Assembly: GCA_016290595.1 (NCBI GenBank)
Contig: JAEEUR010000003.1
Location: 1 to 59,184, forward strand
Length of the DNA stretch: 59,184 bases
From: Lachnospiraceae bacterium
Lineage (GTDB): Bacteria > Bacillota > Clostridia > Lachnospirales > Lachnospiraceae
Direction of reading: 5' to 3'
Shown: piece after piece, positions 21,929 to 30,457 of the stretch
Numbering within the stretch: position 1 is the first letter of the stretch
Layout: the number at the start of each line of letters is the position of its first letter
Translations under genes and position numbers: made by a program
The notes under the pieces: model-generated
The model's database searches: none
Told to the model about the DNA's origin: nothing
Seen by the model: only the letters and a program-made list of their open reading frames with translations

Positions 21929-23296
21929 ATGGAATTCGATACTATTGCCGCGATCTCTACGGGCCTGGTGCCCGGCGGGATCGGGATCGTTCGGGTCAGC
22001 GGGCCCCGGGCTGTCGCGGTCTGCGAGCCGCTGGTCAGGCTCCGGAAGGGAGCGTTAAGCGGGTCAGCGGCCAATCATTTATATTACGGAAAGATCACGG
22101 ACGGGGAAACGGTGCTGGACGAGGCGCTGATCGCTGTCTTAAAGGCGCCGCACAGCTATACGGCGGAGGATACGGTGGAGCTGCAGTGCCACGGCGGCCC
22201 CTACGTCTTAAACCGGGTGCTGGAGGCGGTCTTAAAAGCCGGCGCCAGACTGGCGGAGCCGGGCGAGTTTACCAAACGGGCCTTCTTAAACGGCCGTCTG
22301 GACTTAAGCGAAGCCGAAGCCGTGATGGATCTGATCTCCTCTCACACCGAGCTGGCCCGCGAGACCGCCTTAAAGCAGCTGCAGGGCGCGCATTCCGAAA
22401 AGATCCGCGCCATGCGGGCGGTAATACTGGAGAAAACGGCCTATCTGGAGGCGGCGCTGGACGACCCGGAGCACTATGAGCTGGAAGGCTTTGCCGACGA
22501 GGTCTCTTCTGCGGCAAAAGCGCTGCGGGATGAGATCCAGGGGATGCTGCGCCTGGCCGATAACGGCAGGCTTCTGACCGAGGGCGTCAGGACCGCTATC
22601 ATCGGCTGCCCGAACGTGGGCAAATCTTCTCTTCTCAACCGGCTTTTAGGCTTCGAGCGGGCGATCGTGACGCAGATCCCGGGTACGACGCGGGATACGA
22701 TCGAGGAAAGCGTCCGCTTCGGGGACCTGGTTCTCAGGCTGTCGGATACCGCCGGGATCCGGGAAAGCGAGGACACCGTGGAGCGCATCGGGATCGGCCG
22801 CGCCCGGGAAGCCATCCGGGAGGCGGAGCTGATCCTGCTGTTAACGGACGGATCAAAGCCGTTTTCGAAAGACGACGAGGCACTGCTGGCTCTCTGCGGG
22901 GGCAAAAAGTGCCTGCTTCTGCTCAATAAGGCGGATCTGGGGCTGGCGGAAACGCCGGAAAGCCTCGAAAAACGTCTGAAACTGCCCTGCTTTGCGGTTT
23001 CGGCCTTAAGCGGCAGCGGCCTGGACGCGGTCCTGGAAAAGATACGGGAACTCTTCTGTCTCTCCGAGATCCGCCAGCAGCCGCTGATCGTGACGAATAT
23101 AAGGCACAAGGAGCTGCTGCGGCAGGCGGAGCGCTCGCTCTCGTGCGTGCTTGACACGGTCGAAGCCGGCGCGCCGGAGGATCTTCTGACCATCGATCTG
23201 ATGGACGCCTACCGCGCGCTGGGACAGATCCTGGGCGAAGAGGTCGAGGAAGACCTGATCAACGAGATCTTCGGAAAGTTCTGCATGGGGAAATAA
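21929..23296 (+). CDS. mnmE: tRNA modification GTPase MnmE (TrmE)
   Basis: 455 residues. With MnmG it makes the cmnm5/nm5 side chain on U34 of tRNA. An N-terminal tetrahydrofolate-binding domain (1-118) is followed by a helical domain and an inserted GTPase with G1 GCPNVGKS (226-233), G2 TTRD, G3 DTAG and G4 NKAD. The C-terminus is FCMGK (FC(I/V)GK in the family), which provides the conserved Cys. GGAG lies 8 nt before the ATG. It acts with its neighbour mnmG, 3 nt downstream. mnmA, another U34 modifier, is at the left end of the window. Confidence 0.97.
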   Translation: MEFDTIAAISTGLVPGGIGIVRVSGPRAVAVCEPLVRLRKGALSGSAANHLYYGKITDGETVLDEALIAVLKAPHSYTAEDTVELQCHGGPYVLNRVLEAVLKAGARLAEPGEFTKRAFLNGRLDLSEAEAVMDLISSHTELARETALKQLQGAHSEKIRAMRAVILEKTAYLEAALDDPEHYELEGFADEVSSAAKALRDEIQGMLRLADNGRLLTEGVRTAIIGCPNVGKSSLLNRLLGFERAIVTQIPGTTRDTIEESVRFGDLVLRLSDTAGIRESEDTVERIGIGRAREAIREAELILLLTDGSKPFSKDDEALLALCGGKKCLLLLNKADLGLAETPESLEKRLKLPCFAVSALSGSGLDAVLEKIRELFCLSEIRQQPLIVTNIRHKELLRQAERSLSCVLDTVEAGAPEDLLTIDLMDAYRALGQILGEEVEEDLINEIFGKFCMGK

Positions 23297-23299
23297 ACG

Positions 23300-25207
23300 A
23301 TGCCGACGGGAAAGAAAATCGAAAACACGGAAAAAGCGGACGTTCTGGTGGTCGGCGCGGGCCATGCGGGCTGCGAGGCGGCGCTGGCGGCAGCCAGGCT
23401 CGGCTGCGAAACGGTCCTTTTCACGGTCAGCGTGGATTCCATCGCCATGATGCCCTGCAATCCGAATATCGGCGGCACCTCCAAGGGCCATCTGGTCCGG
23501 GAGGTAGATGCCTTAGGCGGTGAAATGGGCCGCAACATCGATAAAAGCTACATTCAGAGCAAGATGCTGAACGAGTCCAAGGGCCCGGCGGTCCATTCCC
23601 TGCGCGCGCAGGCGGACAAGCGGGACTATTCCCAGAAAATGCGGGAAACGCTGGAAAAAACCGAGCACTTAAGGATCCGGCAGGCCGAGGTCGCAAAGAT
23701 CCTCGTGGAGGACGGAAAGATCATCGGGGCGGAAACGGTCAGCGGCAAGAAATATTTGGCGCCGGCCGTGATCCTCTGCACGGGCACCTACCTAAACGCC
23801 CGCTGCGTGTACGGCGAAGTCAGCGAGGAAACCGGTCCGAACGGTTTAAAGCGGGCTACGCATCTCTCTGACTCCCTGCGCGAAAACGGCTTGAAGCTTT
23901 TGCGCTTCAAGACCGGGACGCCGGCCCGGATCGACGGGCGGACCGTGGATCTGTCCAAAATGGAGGAACAGAAAGGCGACGAAACGATCACGCCCTTCTC
24001 TTTCGAAAATAAAGAAAACGAAATAAAAAAGCAACAAATAAGCTGCTATTTGACTTATACAAACGAAAATACCCATAGAATAATAAGAGACAATATCGAC
24101 CGCAGCCCTCTTTATTCGGGTGCGATCCGGGGAACGGGACCCCGCTACTGCCCTTCTATCGAGGACAAGGTGATGAAATTTCCGGATAAGGACCGGCATC
24201 AGCTCTTCATTGAGCCGGAAGGTCTTTACACGCACGAGCTGTATATTTCCGGGATGTCCAGCTCCCTGCCGGAGGACGTGCAGGAAGCCATGATCCGTAC
24301 GGTGCCCGGCCTTGAGCAGGCCGTGATCGTCCGCAACGCCTACGCGATCATGTACGACTGCCTGGATCCGATGCAGCTGAAGGCCTCGCTGGAATGCAAG
24401 TTCATCCGGGGCCTGTTCAGCGCCGGCCAGAGCAACGGCAGTTCCGGCTATGAGGAGGCCGCCGCCCAGGGCTTGATCGCCGGCATCAATGCGGCGCGTA
24501 TGGTCCATGGGCAGGAAGCGGTTGTCTTAAAGCGCTCGGAAGCCTATATCGGCGTGCTGATCGACGACCTGGTGACCAAGGAAAACACGGAACCCTACCG
24601 GATGATGACCTCCCGGGCCGAATACCGTCTTCTGCTGCGCCAGGACAACGCGGATCTGCGCCTGACGGAGCTGGGCCACGAGATCGGCCTCATCAGCGAG
24701 GAACGCTACCGGAAGCTGCTGGCGAAAAAGGACGCGATCGCGGCGGAGATCCGCCGCACGGAGCATACGGTGATCGCGCCGATGGAAAATGTACAGGCGC
24801 TGCTCTCCTCACACTTCAGCACGCCCTTAAAGTCCGGGATCACGCTGGCGGAGCTGATCCGCCGTCCGGAGCTGGGCTATCAGATCCTGGCGCCAGTCGA
24901 TCCCGAACGGCCGGAACTTTCGGAGGATATCTGCGAGCAGGTCGAGATCTCGCTGAAATACGAAGGCTATATCGCCAGACAGGCCGCCCAGGTGGAGCAT
25001 TTCCTGAAGCTGGAGCGCCGGCGCATCCCCGCGGAGCTGGATTATAACGACGTCGGCTCCTTACGGATCGAAGCCCGCCAGAAGCTTGAAAAGTTCCGCC
25101 CCGAAACACTTGGACAGGCGTCCCGGATCGCGGGCGTTTCCCCGGCCGACGTGGCGGTCCTGCAGGTCTATCTGGAAAAACATAAGAATGTTTCACGTGA
25201 AACATGA
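23300..25207 (+). CDS. mnmG: tRNA uridine-5-carboxymethylaminomethyl modification enzyme MnmG (GidA)
   Basis: 635 residues. FAD-binding GxGxxG-type site [18 protein letters not shown] near residues 17-35 and the GidA motif [17 protein letters not shown]. The conserved motif [11 protein letters not shown] sits in the middle, and the C-terminal helical domain ends in the residues VSRET, which are encoded by parS site 1. It uses FAD, NADH and methylene-THF with MnmE to modify U34. Codons from about 24001 to 24105 (residues 235-268) are AT-rich and rare compared with the rest. Start at 23300, with GGGGAAATAAACG upstream. Confidence 0.97.
   Translation: MPTGKKIENTEKADVLVVGAGHAGCEAALAAARLGCETVLFTVSVDSIAMMPCNPNIGGTSKGHLVREVDALGGEMGRNIDKSYIQSKMLNESKGPAVHSLRAQADKRDYSQKMRETLEKTEHLRIRQAEVAKILVEDGKIIGAETVSGKKYLAPAVILCTGTYLNARCVYGEVSEETGPNGLKRATHLSDSLRENGLKLLRFKTGTPARIDGRTVDLSKMEEQKGDETITPFSFENKENEIKKQQISCYLTYTNENTHRIIRDNIDRSPLYSGAIRGTGPRYCPSIEDKVMKFPDKDRHQLFIEPEGLYTHELYISGMSSSLPEDVQEAMIRTVPGLEQAVIVRNAYAIMYDCLDPMQLKASLECKFIRGLFSAGQSNGSSGYEEAAAQGLIAGINAARMVHGQEAVVLKRSEAYIGVLIDDLVTKENTEPYRMMTSRAEYRLLLRQDNADLRLTELGHEIGLISEERYRKLLAKKDAIAAEIRRTEHTVIAPMENVQALLSSHFSTPLKSGITLAELIRRPELGYQILAPVDPERPELSEDICEQVEISLKYEGYIARQAAQVEHFLKLERRRIPAELDYNDVGSLRIEARQKLEKFRPETLGQASRIAGVSPADVAVLQVYLEKHKNVSRET
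25189..25204. promoter_or_regulatory. parS: parS centromere-like site 1
   Basis: A perfect 16-bp palindrome TGTTTCACGTGAAACA, the universal parS sequence bound by ParB/Spo0J. It overlaps the end of mnmG and encodes its final residues VSRET, just before the TGA. The bound ParB spreads and loads SMC for origin segregation. A second copy lies 69 bp downstream. Confidence 0.97.
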
Positions 25208-25257
25208 TTTTCCGATTCGCTTCTTTACAAAACACCGAAAATATTTTACAATGCAGA

Positions 25258-25273
25258 TGTTTCACGTGAAACA
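25258..25273. promoter_or_regulatory. parS: parS centromere-like site 2
   Basis: A second perfect TGTTTCACGTGAAACA, 12 nt before the rsmG ATG and 69 bp from site 1. In this position ParB binding could also influence rsmG-parA-parB transcription. It is near oriC (about 6 kb), as in B. subtilis. Confidence 0.97.
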
Positions 25274-25284
25274 TTCGGAGGATT

Positions 25285-26061
25285 ATGGATCAAAACCGTG
25301 AATATCTGGAAAACGCCTTTGCCGGGCTCGGGATCCGTCTGGATCCCGGGCAGATTCAGGCGTTTGAACTGTATATGCAGCTGCTTCTGGAATGGAATGA
25401 GAAATTCAACCTCACGGCGATTACGAATCCGAAGGATATCGTGATCAAGCATTTCGCGGACAGCTGCGGGACCGTCGGCCATGAGATCACGGGCGGCGAA
25501 GGCCTTCTGGCGGATATCGGCAGCGGCGCCGGATTTCCCGGAATACCGCTCAAGATCCTGTGTCCGGATCTGACGGTCGTTCTGATGGATTCCCTCAAAA
25601 AACGGGTCGGATTCCTGGAAACCGTTATCGAGGCGCTGTCGCTCAAAAACATCTGCGCCGTGCACGGCCGCGCGGAGGATCTGGCCCGCGCCATGGAATT
25701 CCGCGAGCAGTTCGATTACGTTACGGCCCGCGCGGTGGCTTCGCTGCCGGTCCTTTCGGAATACTGCCTGCCGTTTGTCAAAACGGGCGGACTTTTTCTG
25801 GCGTATAAATCCGCCGGCGCCCGCGAAGAGGCGGAACAGGCGTCCGCGGGGATCCGCGTGCTGGGCGGCGGCCGTCCGAAGATCCGCGAGTACCTGCTGC
25901 CGGATTCGGACTATCGGCGCAGCGTCGTGATCATAGAAAAACGCAGGGAAACCCCGAAAAGCTTCCCGAGAAAGGCCGGAACGGCCGCCAAAAAGCCGCT
26001 GATCCGGGATCCGCAGAAGGATCTGAAGAAAAATACGGCAAAAACGAATTCAATCAGGTGA
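25285..26061 (+). CDS. rsmG: 16S rRNA (guanine-N7) methyltransferase RsmG (GidB)
   Basis: 258 residues. It methylates N7 of G527 (E. coli numbering) in 16S rRNA with S-adenosylmethionine. Visible: NLTAITNP.DIVIKHFADS, the AdoMet motif I LADIGSGAGFPGIPLKIL (near residues 73-90), and later TARAVASLPVLSEYCLPFVK. A roughly 25-residue basic C-terminal extension (RKAGTAAKKPLIRDPQKDLKK) follows the conserved end. The ATG has GGAGG 5 nt upstream. It is preceded by parS site 2 and followed 3 nt later by parA. Confidence 0.95.
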   Translation: MDQNREYLENAFAGLGIRLDPGQIQAFELYMQLLLEWNEKFNLTAITNPKDIVIKHFADSCGTVGHEITGGEGLLADIGSGAGFPGIPLKILCPDLTVVLMDSLKKRVGFLETVIEALSLKNICAVHGRAEDLARAMEFREQFDYVTARAVASLPVLSEYCLPFVKTGGLFLAYKSAGAREEAEQASAGIRVLGGGRPKIREYLLPDSDYRRSVVIIEKRRETPKSFPRKAGTAAKKPLIRDPQKDLKKNTAKTNSIR

Positions 26062-26064
26062 AAA

Positions 26065-26835
26065 ATGAGTCGAATTATAGCAATTGCCAATCAAAAAGGC
26101 GGCGTCGGCAAAACGACGACGGTCATCAACCTTTCGGCCTGCCTGGCGGAGGCGGGGAAACGGGTGCTGACGGTGGACATGGATCCGCAGGGAAACAGCA
26201 CCAGCGGACTCGGCCTGGACAAGGACCGGCTGGAGAACACCGTATATCAGCTGATGATCGGGGAATGCGCGGTACGTGACTGCATCTGCCGTTCCAGCAT
26301 GAAAAACGTGGACGTTCTGCCCGCTACGGTCCATCTGGCCGGCGCCGAGGTGGAGCTGATCGGGGAGCAGGGAAGCCAGTATATCCTCAAAAGAGAGCTG
26401 GACCGGGTCCGGGACGGCTACGATTTCGTCCTGATCGACTGCCCGCCGTCCCTGAATCTGCTGACCATCAACGCCATGACGGCCGCCGATTCGGTTCTGG
26501 TCCCGATCCAGTGCGAATATTATGCGCTGGAGGGGCTGTCGCAGCTTTTATATACCATCGGACTGGTGCAGAAGAGCTTAAATCCGGGCCTGGCGATCGA
26601 GGGCGTGGTCTTTACGATGTACGATGCCCGGACCAATCTGTCGCTGCAGGTCGTGGACAACGTCAAGCAGTATCTGAAGCAGAAGATCTATAAAACGATC
26701 ATTCCGCGGAACGTCAGGCTGGCGGAGGCGCCGAGTCACGGCCTGCCGATCATTCTGTACGATCCGCGCTCCGCAGGGGCGGAGAGTTACCGGAAACTGG
26801 CCAAAGAAGTGCTCGCTTACAACGGAAAAAAGTAA
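26065..26835 (+). CDS. parA: Chromosome partitioning ATPase ParA (Soj)
   Basis: 256 residues. A deviant Walker-A ATPase with the KGGVGKTTT loop at residues 11-19 and LIDCPPSLNLLTINA for the switch region. It binds DNA non-specifically and, with ParB, drives origin segregation and in many species DnaA regulation. Length and motifs match Soj rather than MinD. The ATG is 3 nt after rsmG, preceded by GGTGA. parB follows 42 nt downstream. Confidence 0.96.
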   Translation: MSRIIAIANQKGGVGKTTTVINLSACLAEAGKRVLTVDMDPQGNSTSGLGLDKDRLENTVYQLMIGECAVRDCICRSSMKNVDVLPATVHLAGAEVELIGEQGSQYILKRELDRVRDGYDFVLIDCPPSLNLLTINAMTAADSVLVPIQCEYYALEGLSQLLYTIGLVQKSLNPGLAIEGVVFTMYDARTNLSLQVVDNVKQYLKQKIYKTIIPRNVRLAEAPSHGLPIILYDPRSAGAESYRKLAKEVLAYNGKK

Positions 26836-26876
26836 TTTTCCCATAAAGACGGAAGAAGATAGGAAAAACAAGGAAA

Positions 26877-27815
26877 ATGAACAGGAAAAACGCGCTCGGA
26901 AAGGGCTTATCGGCCTTAATTCCCTCTTACGGGGAGGAAAAAGTGGAAAAGGTTCCGGAAAATTACACGGAACCCAAAAAGTTATCCACATCTTCAAAGG
27001 AAAAAGTGGATAAATCGGTGGACAATTCGAACAAAGTTTTGCAGCTGCCGCTCTCCAAAGTAGAACCCCGGCAGAAGCAGCCGCGCTTTATTTTTGACGA
27101 AGGAGCCCTGACGGAGCTGGCGGAATCCATCCGGCAGCACGGCGTCCTGCAGCCGATCCTGGTCTGCGAAAAGGGCGATCATTACGAGATCGTGGCAGGA
27201 GAGAGACGCTGGCGGGCGGCCAAGCTGGCCGGTCTGACCAAGATTCCGGCGATCCTGGGCAGTTTTGACGAAAAAAAGGCCAACGAGCTGGCTCTTATCG
27301 AAAATATCCAGCGCGAAGACTTAAATCCGATCGAAGAAGCGCTTGCCTATAAGCAGCTGATCGACGAATACGGCTTAAAGCAGGACGAGCTGGCGCGGCG
27401 GATCGCCAAGAGCCGGACCGCGGTCACGAACAGCCTGCGTCTGTTAAAGCTGGACGAGCGGGTCCAGGCCATGCTGATGGACGGATCCTTAAGCGAAGGC
27501 CACGCCCGTACGCTGCTTGCCTTAAACGATAAGAAGCAGCAGAACGATCTGGCGCAGGAAATCCGGGACAAAGCGCTGAGCGTCCGTGAGACGGAGCGGC
27601 TGATCCGGCGGCTGGCCGCCAAAGAGGCCGAAAAGAAGGAACCCGCACCGGCCTGGCGCGACCAGACCGCTTACGACGAGCTGGTGATGTCGCTCAGGCG
27701 TTCGCTGGGCACCAAGGTTTCCATCCGACGGACCGAACAGGAAAAGGGCCAGCTTGTGATCGATTACTATTCGGTGGAAGAGCTGGAGCGCATCGCGGCC
27801 CTGCTGAAGAAATAA
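26877..27815 (+). CDS. parB: Chromosome partitioning protein ParB (Spo0J)
   Basis: 312 residues. A variable basic N-terminus (1-55), then the ParB/Srx domain with the CTPase motif region GERRWRAAKLAG and IENIQREDLNPIEEA, a helix-turn-helix (AKSRTAVTNSLRLLKLDERVQAMLMDGSLSEGHARTLL, about 180-217) and a C-terminal dimerisation domain. It binds the parS sites upstream and spreads. Start ATG 26877, with AGGAAA spacing. The arrangement rsmG-parA-parB is standard. Confidence 0.96.
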   Translation: MNRKNALGKGLSALIPSYGEEKVEKVPENYTEPKKLSTSSKEKVDKSVDNSNKVLQLPLSKVEPRQKQPRFIFDEGALTELAESIRQHGVLQPILVCEKGDHYEIVAGERRWRAAKLAGLTKIPAILGSFDEKKANELALIENIQREDLNPIEEALAYKQLIDEYGLKQDELARRIAKSRTAVTNSLRLLKLDERVQAMLMDGSLSEGHARTLLALNDKKQQNDLAQEIRDKALSVRETERLIRRLAAKEAEKKEPAPAWRDQTAYDELVMSLRRSLGTKVSIRRTEQEKGQLVIDYYSVEELERIAALLKK

Positions 27816-27899
27816 GGTTAATATAGGCAAGAAAACGACAATATTGCGTTATATTATTGGAAATATATTGTAAATATTTACCCTTCTGAGGACGGTACT

Positions 27900-28442
27900 A
27901 TGGGAAGTAAAATCTTAAATGAGATCGGGATCGACAGCGGGCTGCTCCTGCTGATCCTTCTGTTTTTAGTCGTAATCTATACGGTGCTGATGATCTACTG
28001 GCTCATCCGTTCCGGGAAAATGTTCCAGCGATATGAAGTTTTCATGCGCGGCAAGGACGCGGCCTCGCTGGAGGACCTTCTGGCGCAGCTGACCTTCAAG
28101 ATCGACAACCTGCAGAATCAGGATATGGCGAACAAGGACATGCTGCGCGTGATCAACCGGAACCTGGTAAACAGCTACCAGAAGACCGGCATCACGAAGT
28201 ACAACGCCTTCGAGGGCATGGGCGGCATGGCGAGCTTCGCCCTGGCGCTGCTGGACCTTAACAATAACGGCTATATCATCAACGTGATCCATAGCCGCAG
28301 CAGCTGCTATACGTATTTAAAGGAGATCAAGAACGGCAGCTGCGAGGTGGCGCTCGGCGCGGAGGAAAAGTCCGCCCTGATGCAGGCTATGCGCAAGCGC
28401 GACCGCTTCTACGACAACGATGAAGAGGTCCTGGAAAGCTGA
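27900..28442 (+). CDS. DUF4446 family membrane protein
   Basis: 180 residues. One membrane helix at about 14-37 (SGLLLLILLFLVVIYTVLMIYWLI), then a cytoplasmic region with a coiled-coil-like helix, and a conserved block YNAFEGMGGMASFALALLDLNNNGYIINVIHSRSS. This matches DUF4446, a family repeatedly found just behind parAB in Clostridia; function is unknown. Its position suggests a link to chromosome or cell-cycle functions, but that is guilt by association. GAGG lies 8 nt before the ATG. A perfect palindrome GTAAATATTTAC is present shortly upstream, inside an AT-rich gap. Confidence 0.85.
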   Translation: MGSKILNEIGIDSGLLLLILLFLVVIYTVLMIYWLIRSGKMFQRYEVFMRGKDAASLEDLLAQLTFKIDNLQNQDMANKDMLRVINRNLVNSYQKTGITKYNAFEGMGGMASFALALLDLNNNGYIINVIHSRSSCYTYLKEIKNGSCEVALGAEEKSALMQAMRKRDRFYDNDEEVLES

Positions 28443-28497
28443 AACGATATAAAATGCCGTGAAAGACGGCCGACAAAAAAGAAACAGGTGACTGACC

Positions 28498-29739
28498 ATG
28501 AACAGGGATGAAAAAAAGACGGGAGTTATGCAAAGCGTGCCGGCCGTGAAGATCAAAAAGCTGCTGACGGCCGCTTTGTTTTTGGCGGCGCTGGCGCTGA
28601 TCGGGACCGCGGCCGCGCGGATCCTTCAGAAAGTGCCGGTAACGGGAGAGAAGAGCATTCTTTTTATCCGCGCGGAGGCTTCTCTGGAGGATGAATTTGA
28701 GGACGAAACGGTCTGCCCCGTCACGTACGGATCCGCGGACGGCGCGTACGAATGCGTCGTAAACTACGATTTTGAAGAGTGGGAGAGTCTGCCGGCGGAT
28801 CACAGCTTCGAAGGCACGGTCTATCTTTTTGAAGACGGCCGCTACGCAGCCTTCGACCACGCGGCTTCGGAGGCGGAGCTCGCCGCCGCGCTAAGGGATC
28901 TGAACGCGGACGAGAGCCGGGAAGCCCTCGGCGCGGCCCTCGCGATAGCTCTTATGGCCGTCAGCCTGCTGGTCATGGCAGTCTGGGGGCGTTTTTTCAC
29001 GGATTATGAACAAATCTGGTTCCTGTCGATCATGATCCTGGCCGGGATCATCTCCATTCTGTTCCCCGAGGAGGACGTCAACGGCGTAAAGGGCGTCGTC
29101 ATCATGGCGCTGTACCTCGCTGATACCTTCCTGAATATCCTCTGCGAGCTGCTGATCTCCAAGCAGAGCAAGTGGAATTTCGTCGTTTCGATCTTCGTGG
29201 AGATCACCGAAATCGTGATCTGCCTGGTGCTGGCCTACCGCTTCGCGACGCTGGCTACGACCTTGTTCTTCTGGCTGCCGATCGATATCGTCAGCTTCAT
29301 CAACTGGCATAAGCATCCGGACCGGGAAGAGGAGGATCTGACCAAAGTCCGCCGCCTGAGCGGCTTGACGAAGGCGCTGATCCTGCTCGGCATCGCGCTC
29401 TGGACCGTGGGCGTGGGATATCTGCTTTCCGGCCTCAATATTTCGACGGACTTTTTCGGCGGCAACACGACGCTGGCGGCCGTCGTCTGCTACCTGGATG
29501 CCTGCGCTTCGGCGGTGGGCGTCGTGAACGGCGTGCTGATCTTCCTGCGCTACCAGGAGCAGTGGCTCGCATGGATCGCGGAGGCCCTGCTGGAAGGCGT
29601 CATCAACGTCCTTTCCGGCCAGTACGTGCTGCTGGTCTTAAAAGCTGGGTACCTGACCAACTCCACCTACGGGTATATTAAGTGGCGGAAGTACATCGCG
29701 ACGCACGAAAAAGAAGAGCAGAACCTCTTGTCGCTGTAA
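28498..29739 (+). CDS. PnuC-like nucleoside transporter with N-terminal extension
   Basis: 413 residues. The C-terminal half resembles PnuC (vitamin B3 riboside uptake): it carries LADTFLNILCELLISKQSKWNFVVS and ends in the family-like QWLAWIAEALLEGVINVLSG. About 130 extra N-terminal residues come before the PnuC part: a helix at 20-42, then a roughly 90-residue stretch rich in acidic residues predicted outside the membrane, then another helix. Ordinary PnuC is shorter (about 230). I could not match the extension to a known domain. The ligand is uncertain (nicotinamide riboside is only the family default). Start ATG with CAGGTGA upstream. No riboswitch I recognise precedes it. Confidence 0.7.
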   Translation: MNRDEKKTGVMQSVPAVKIKKLLTAALFLAALALIGTAAARILQKVPVTGEKSILFIRAEASLEDEFEDETVCPVTYGSADGAYECVVNYDFEEWESLPADHSFEGTVYLFEDGRYAAFDHAASEAELAAALRDLNADESREALGAALAIALMAVSLLVMAVWGRFFTDYEQIWFLSIMILAGIISILFPEEDVNGVKGVVIMALYLADTFLNILCELLISKQSKWNFVVSIFVEITEIVICLVLAYRFATLATTLFFWLPIDIVSFINWHKHPDREEEDLTKVRRLSGLTKALILLGIALWTVGVGYLLSGLNISTDFFGGNTTLAAVVCYLDACASAVGVVNGVLIFLRYQEQWLAWIAEALLEGVINVLSGQYVLLVLKAGYLTNSTYGYIKWRKYIATHEKEEQNLLSL

Positions 29740-29743
29740 GAAA

Positions 29744-29819
29744 ACGTTAAAAATCGCGGAAAACGTTAATGAAACGTTAATCTTTCCTCAAAGACCCGTT
29801 AATCAACGGGGGGTATACT
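29744..29819 (+). promoter_or_regulatory. GTTAA direct-repeat operator and promoter of the DUF4342/two-component locus
   Basis: Four near-identical heptamers in the same orientation: ACGTTAA at 29744, 29763 and 29774, and CCGTTAA at 29796 (spacings 19, 11, 22). They lie upstream of a TATACT -10 box at 29814-29819 that has no good -35. Direct repeats one or two helical turns apart beside a -10 box are typical of PhoB/OmpR-class activators. The OmpR-type regulator of the same locus is the obvious candidate. CCGTTAATCAACGG around 29796-29809 is also an inverted repeat. Confidence 0.55.
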
Positions 29820-29869
29820 CGGATCATCAAAAGCAAACGGCGGATGATCCGGCGGGAAAGGAAGATAAA

Positions 29870-30388
29870 ATGGATAAGTTTGAAAAGGTCGAAAAGTTAG
29901 CGGTCAAGGCGGGGGTTTCCTACGAGGATGCGAGATGGGCCCTGGATGAGGCGAACGGCGATATGCTGGACGCGCTGATCCTTCTGGAGCGGATCGGCAA
30001 GACCGAGCCTCCGAAGAAGAGCAGCTATTCCACGCAGTACGAGGATCAGGCGGAATACGTTCCGGTGGACACGGCGAAGGCGATCGGCGACGGGAGCGGT
30101 TCTGCGAACGGAAAATTCAAGGATTTCTGCAAAAAGGTCTGGCACGAACTGTCGACGAATTTCCTGATCATCAAGCATCGCGGCGAGCTTTTCGCGAAGC
30201 TGCCGATCTGGGCGATGATCCTGCTGATCCTGGTGTTCTGGCACATCGGGCTGGTGCTGCTGATCGTGTCCCTGTTCTTCGGCTTCACCTATCAGTTCCA
30301 GGGTGAGGCGGACATGGAGGCGGCGAACCGGGTGATGTCGAAGGCGTCGGACGTTGCCGAGAAGGTGAAGGAAGAGATCAAGAAATAA
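29870..30388 (+). CDS. UBA-like/DUF4342 domain membrane protein
   Basis: 172 residues. An N-terminal UBA/TS-N-like three-helix domain (KVEKLAVKAGVSYEDARWALDEANGDMLDALILLER, residues 5-40), a linker, then the DUF4342 region with a membrane segment LPIWAMILLILVFWHIGLVLLIVSLFFGFTY (about 113-140) and an amphipathic C-terminal helix. DUF4342 proteins are widespread in Clostridia; their role is unknown and a stress or envelope function is only guessed. GGAAAGGAAGATAAA precedes the ATG. A strong hairpin separates it from the response regulator, with which it may form a regulon. Confidence 0.85.
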   Translation: MDKFEKVEKLAVKAGVSYEDARWALDEANGDMLDALILLERIGKTEPPKKSSYSTQYEDQAEYVPVDTAKAIGDGSGSANGKFKDFCKKVWHELSTNFLIIKHRGELFAKLPIWAMILLILVFWHIGLVLLIVSLFFGFTYQFQGEADMEAANRVMSKASDVAEKVKEEIKK

Positions 30389-30428
30389 ATCGCTTGCCCT
30401 CCCCCGCCTGACGCGGGGGAGGGCGATT
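30387..30428. terminator. Long hairpin between DUF4342 gene and response regulator
   Basis: GCCCTCCCCCGC (30396-30407) pairs with GCGGGGGAGGGC (30412-30423), a 12-bp stem with a short loop; the flanks AAATCG/CGATTT extend it. There is no clear U-run on the plus strand (GATTTGAG follows), so it is more likely a partial terminator or mRNA 3'-end stabiliser than a full stop. Confidence 0.5.
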
Positions 30429-30457
30429 TGAGATATTACAAGAGGAGTGATGATCCC

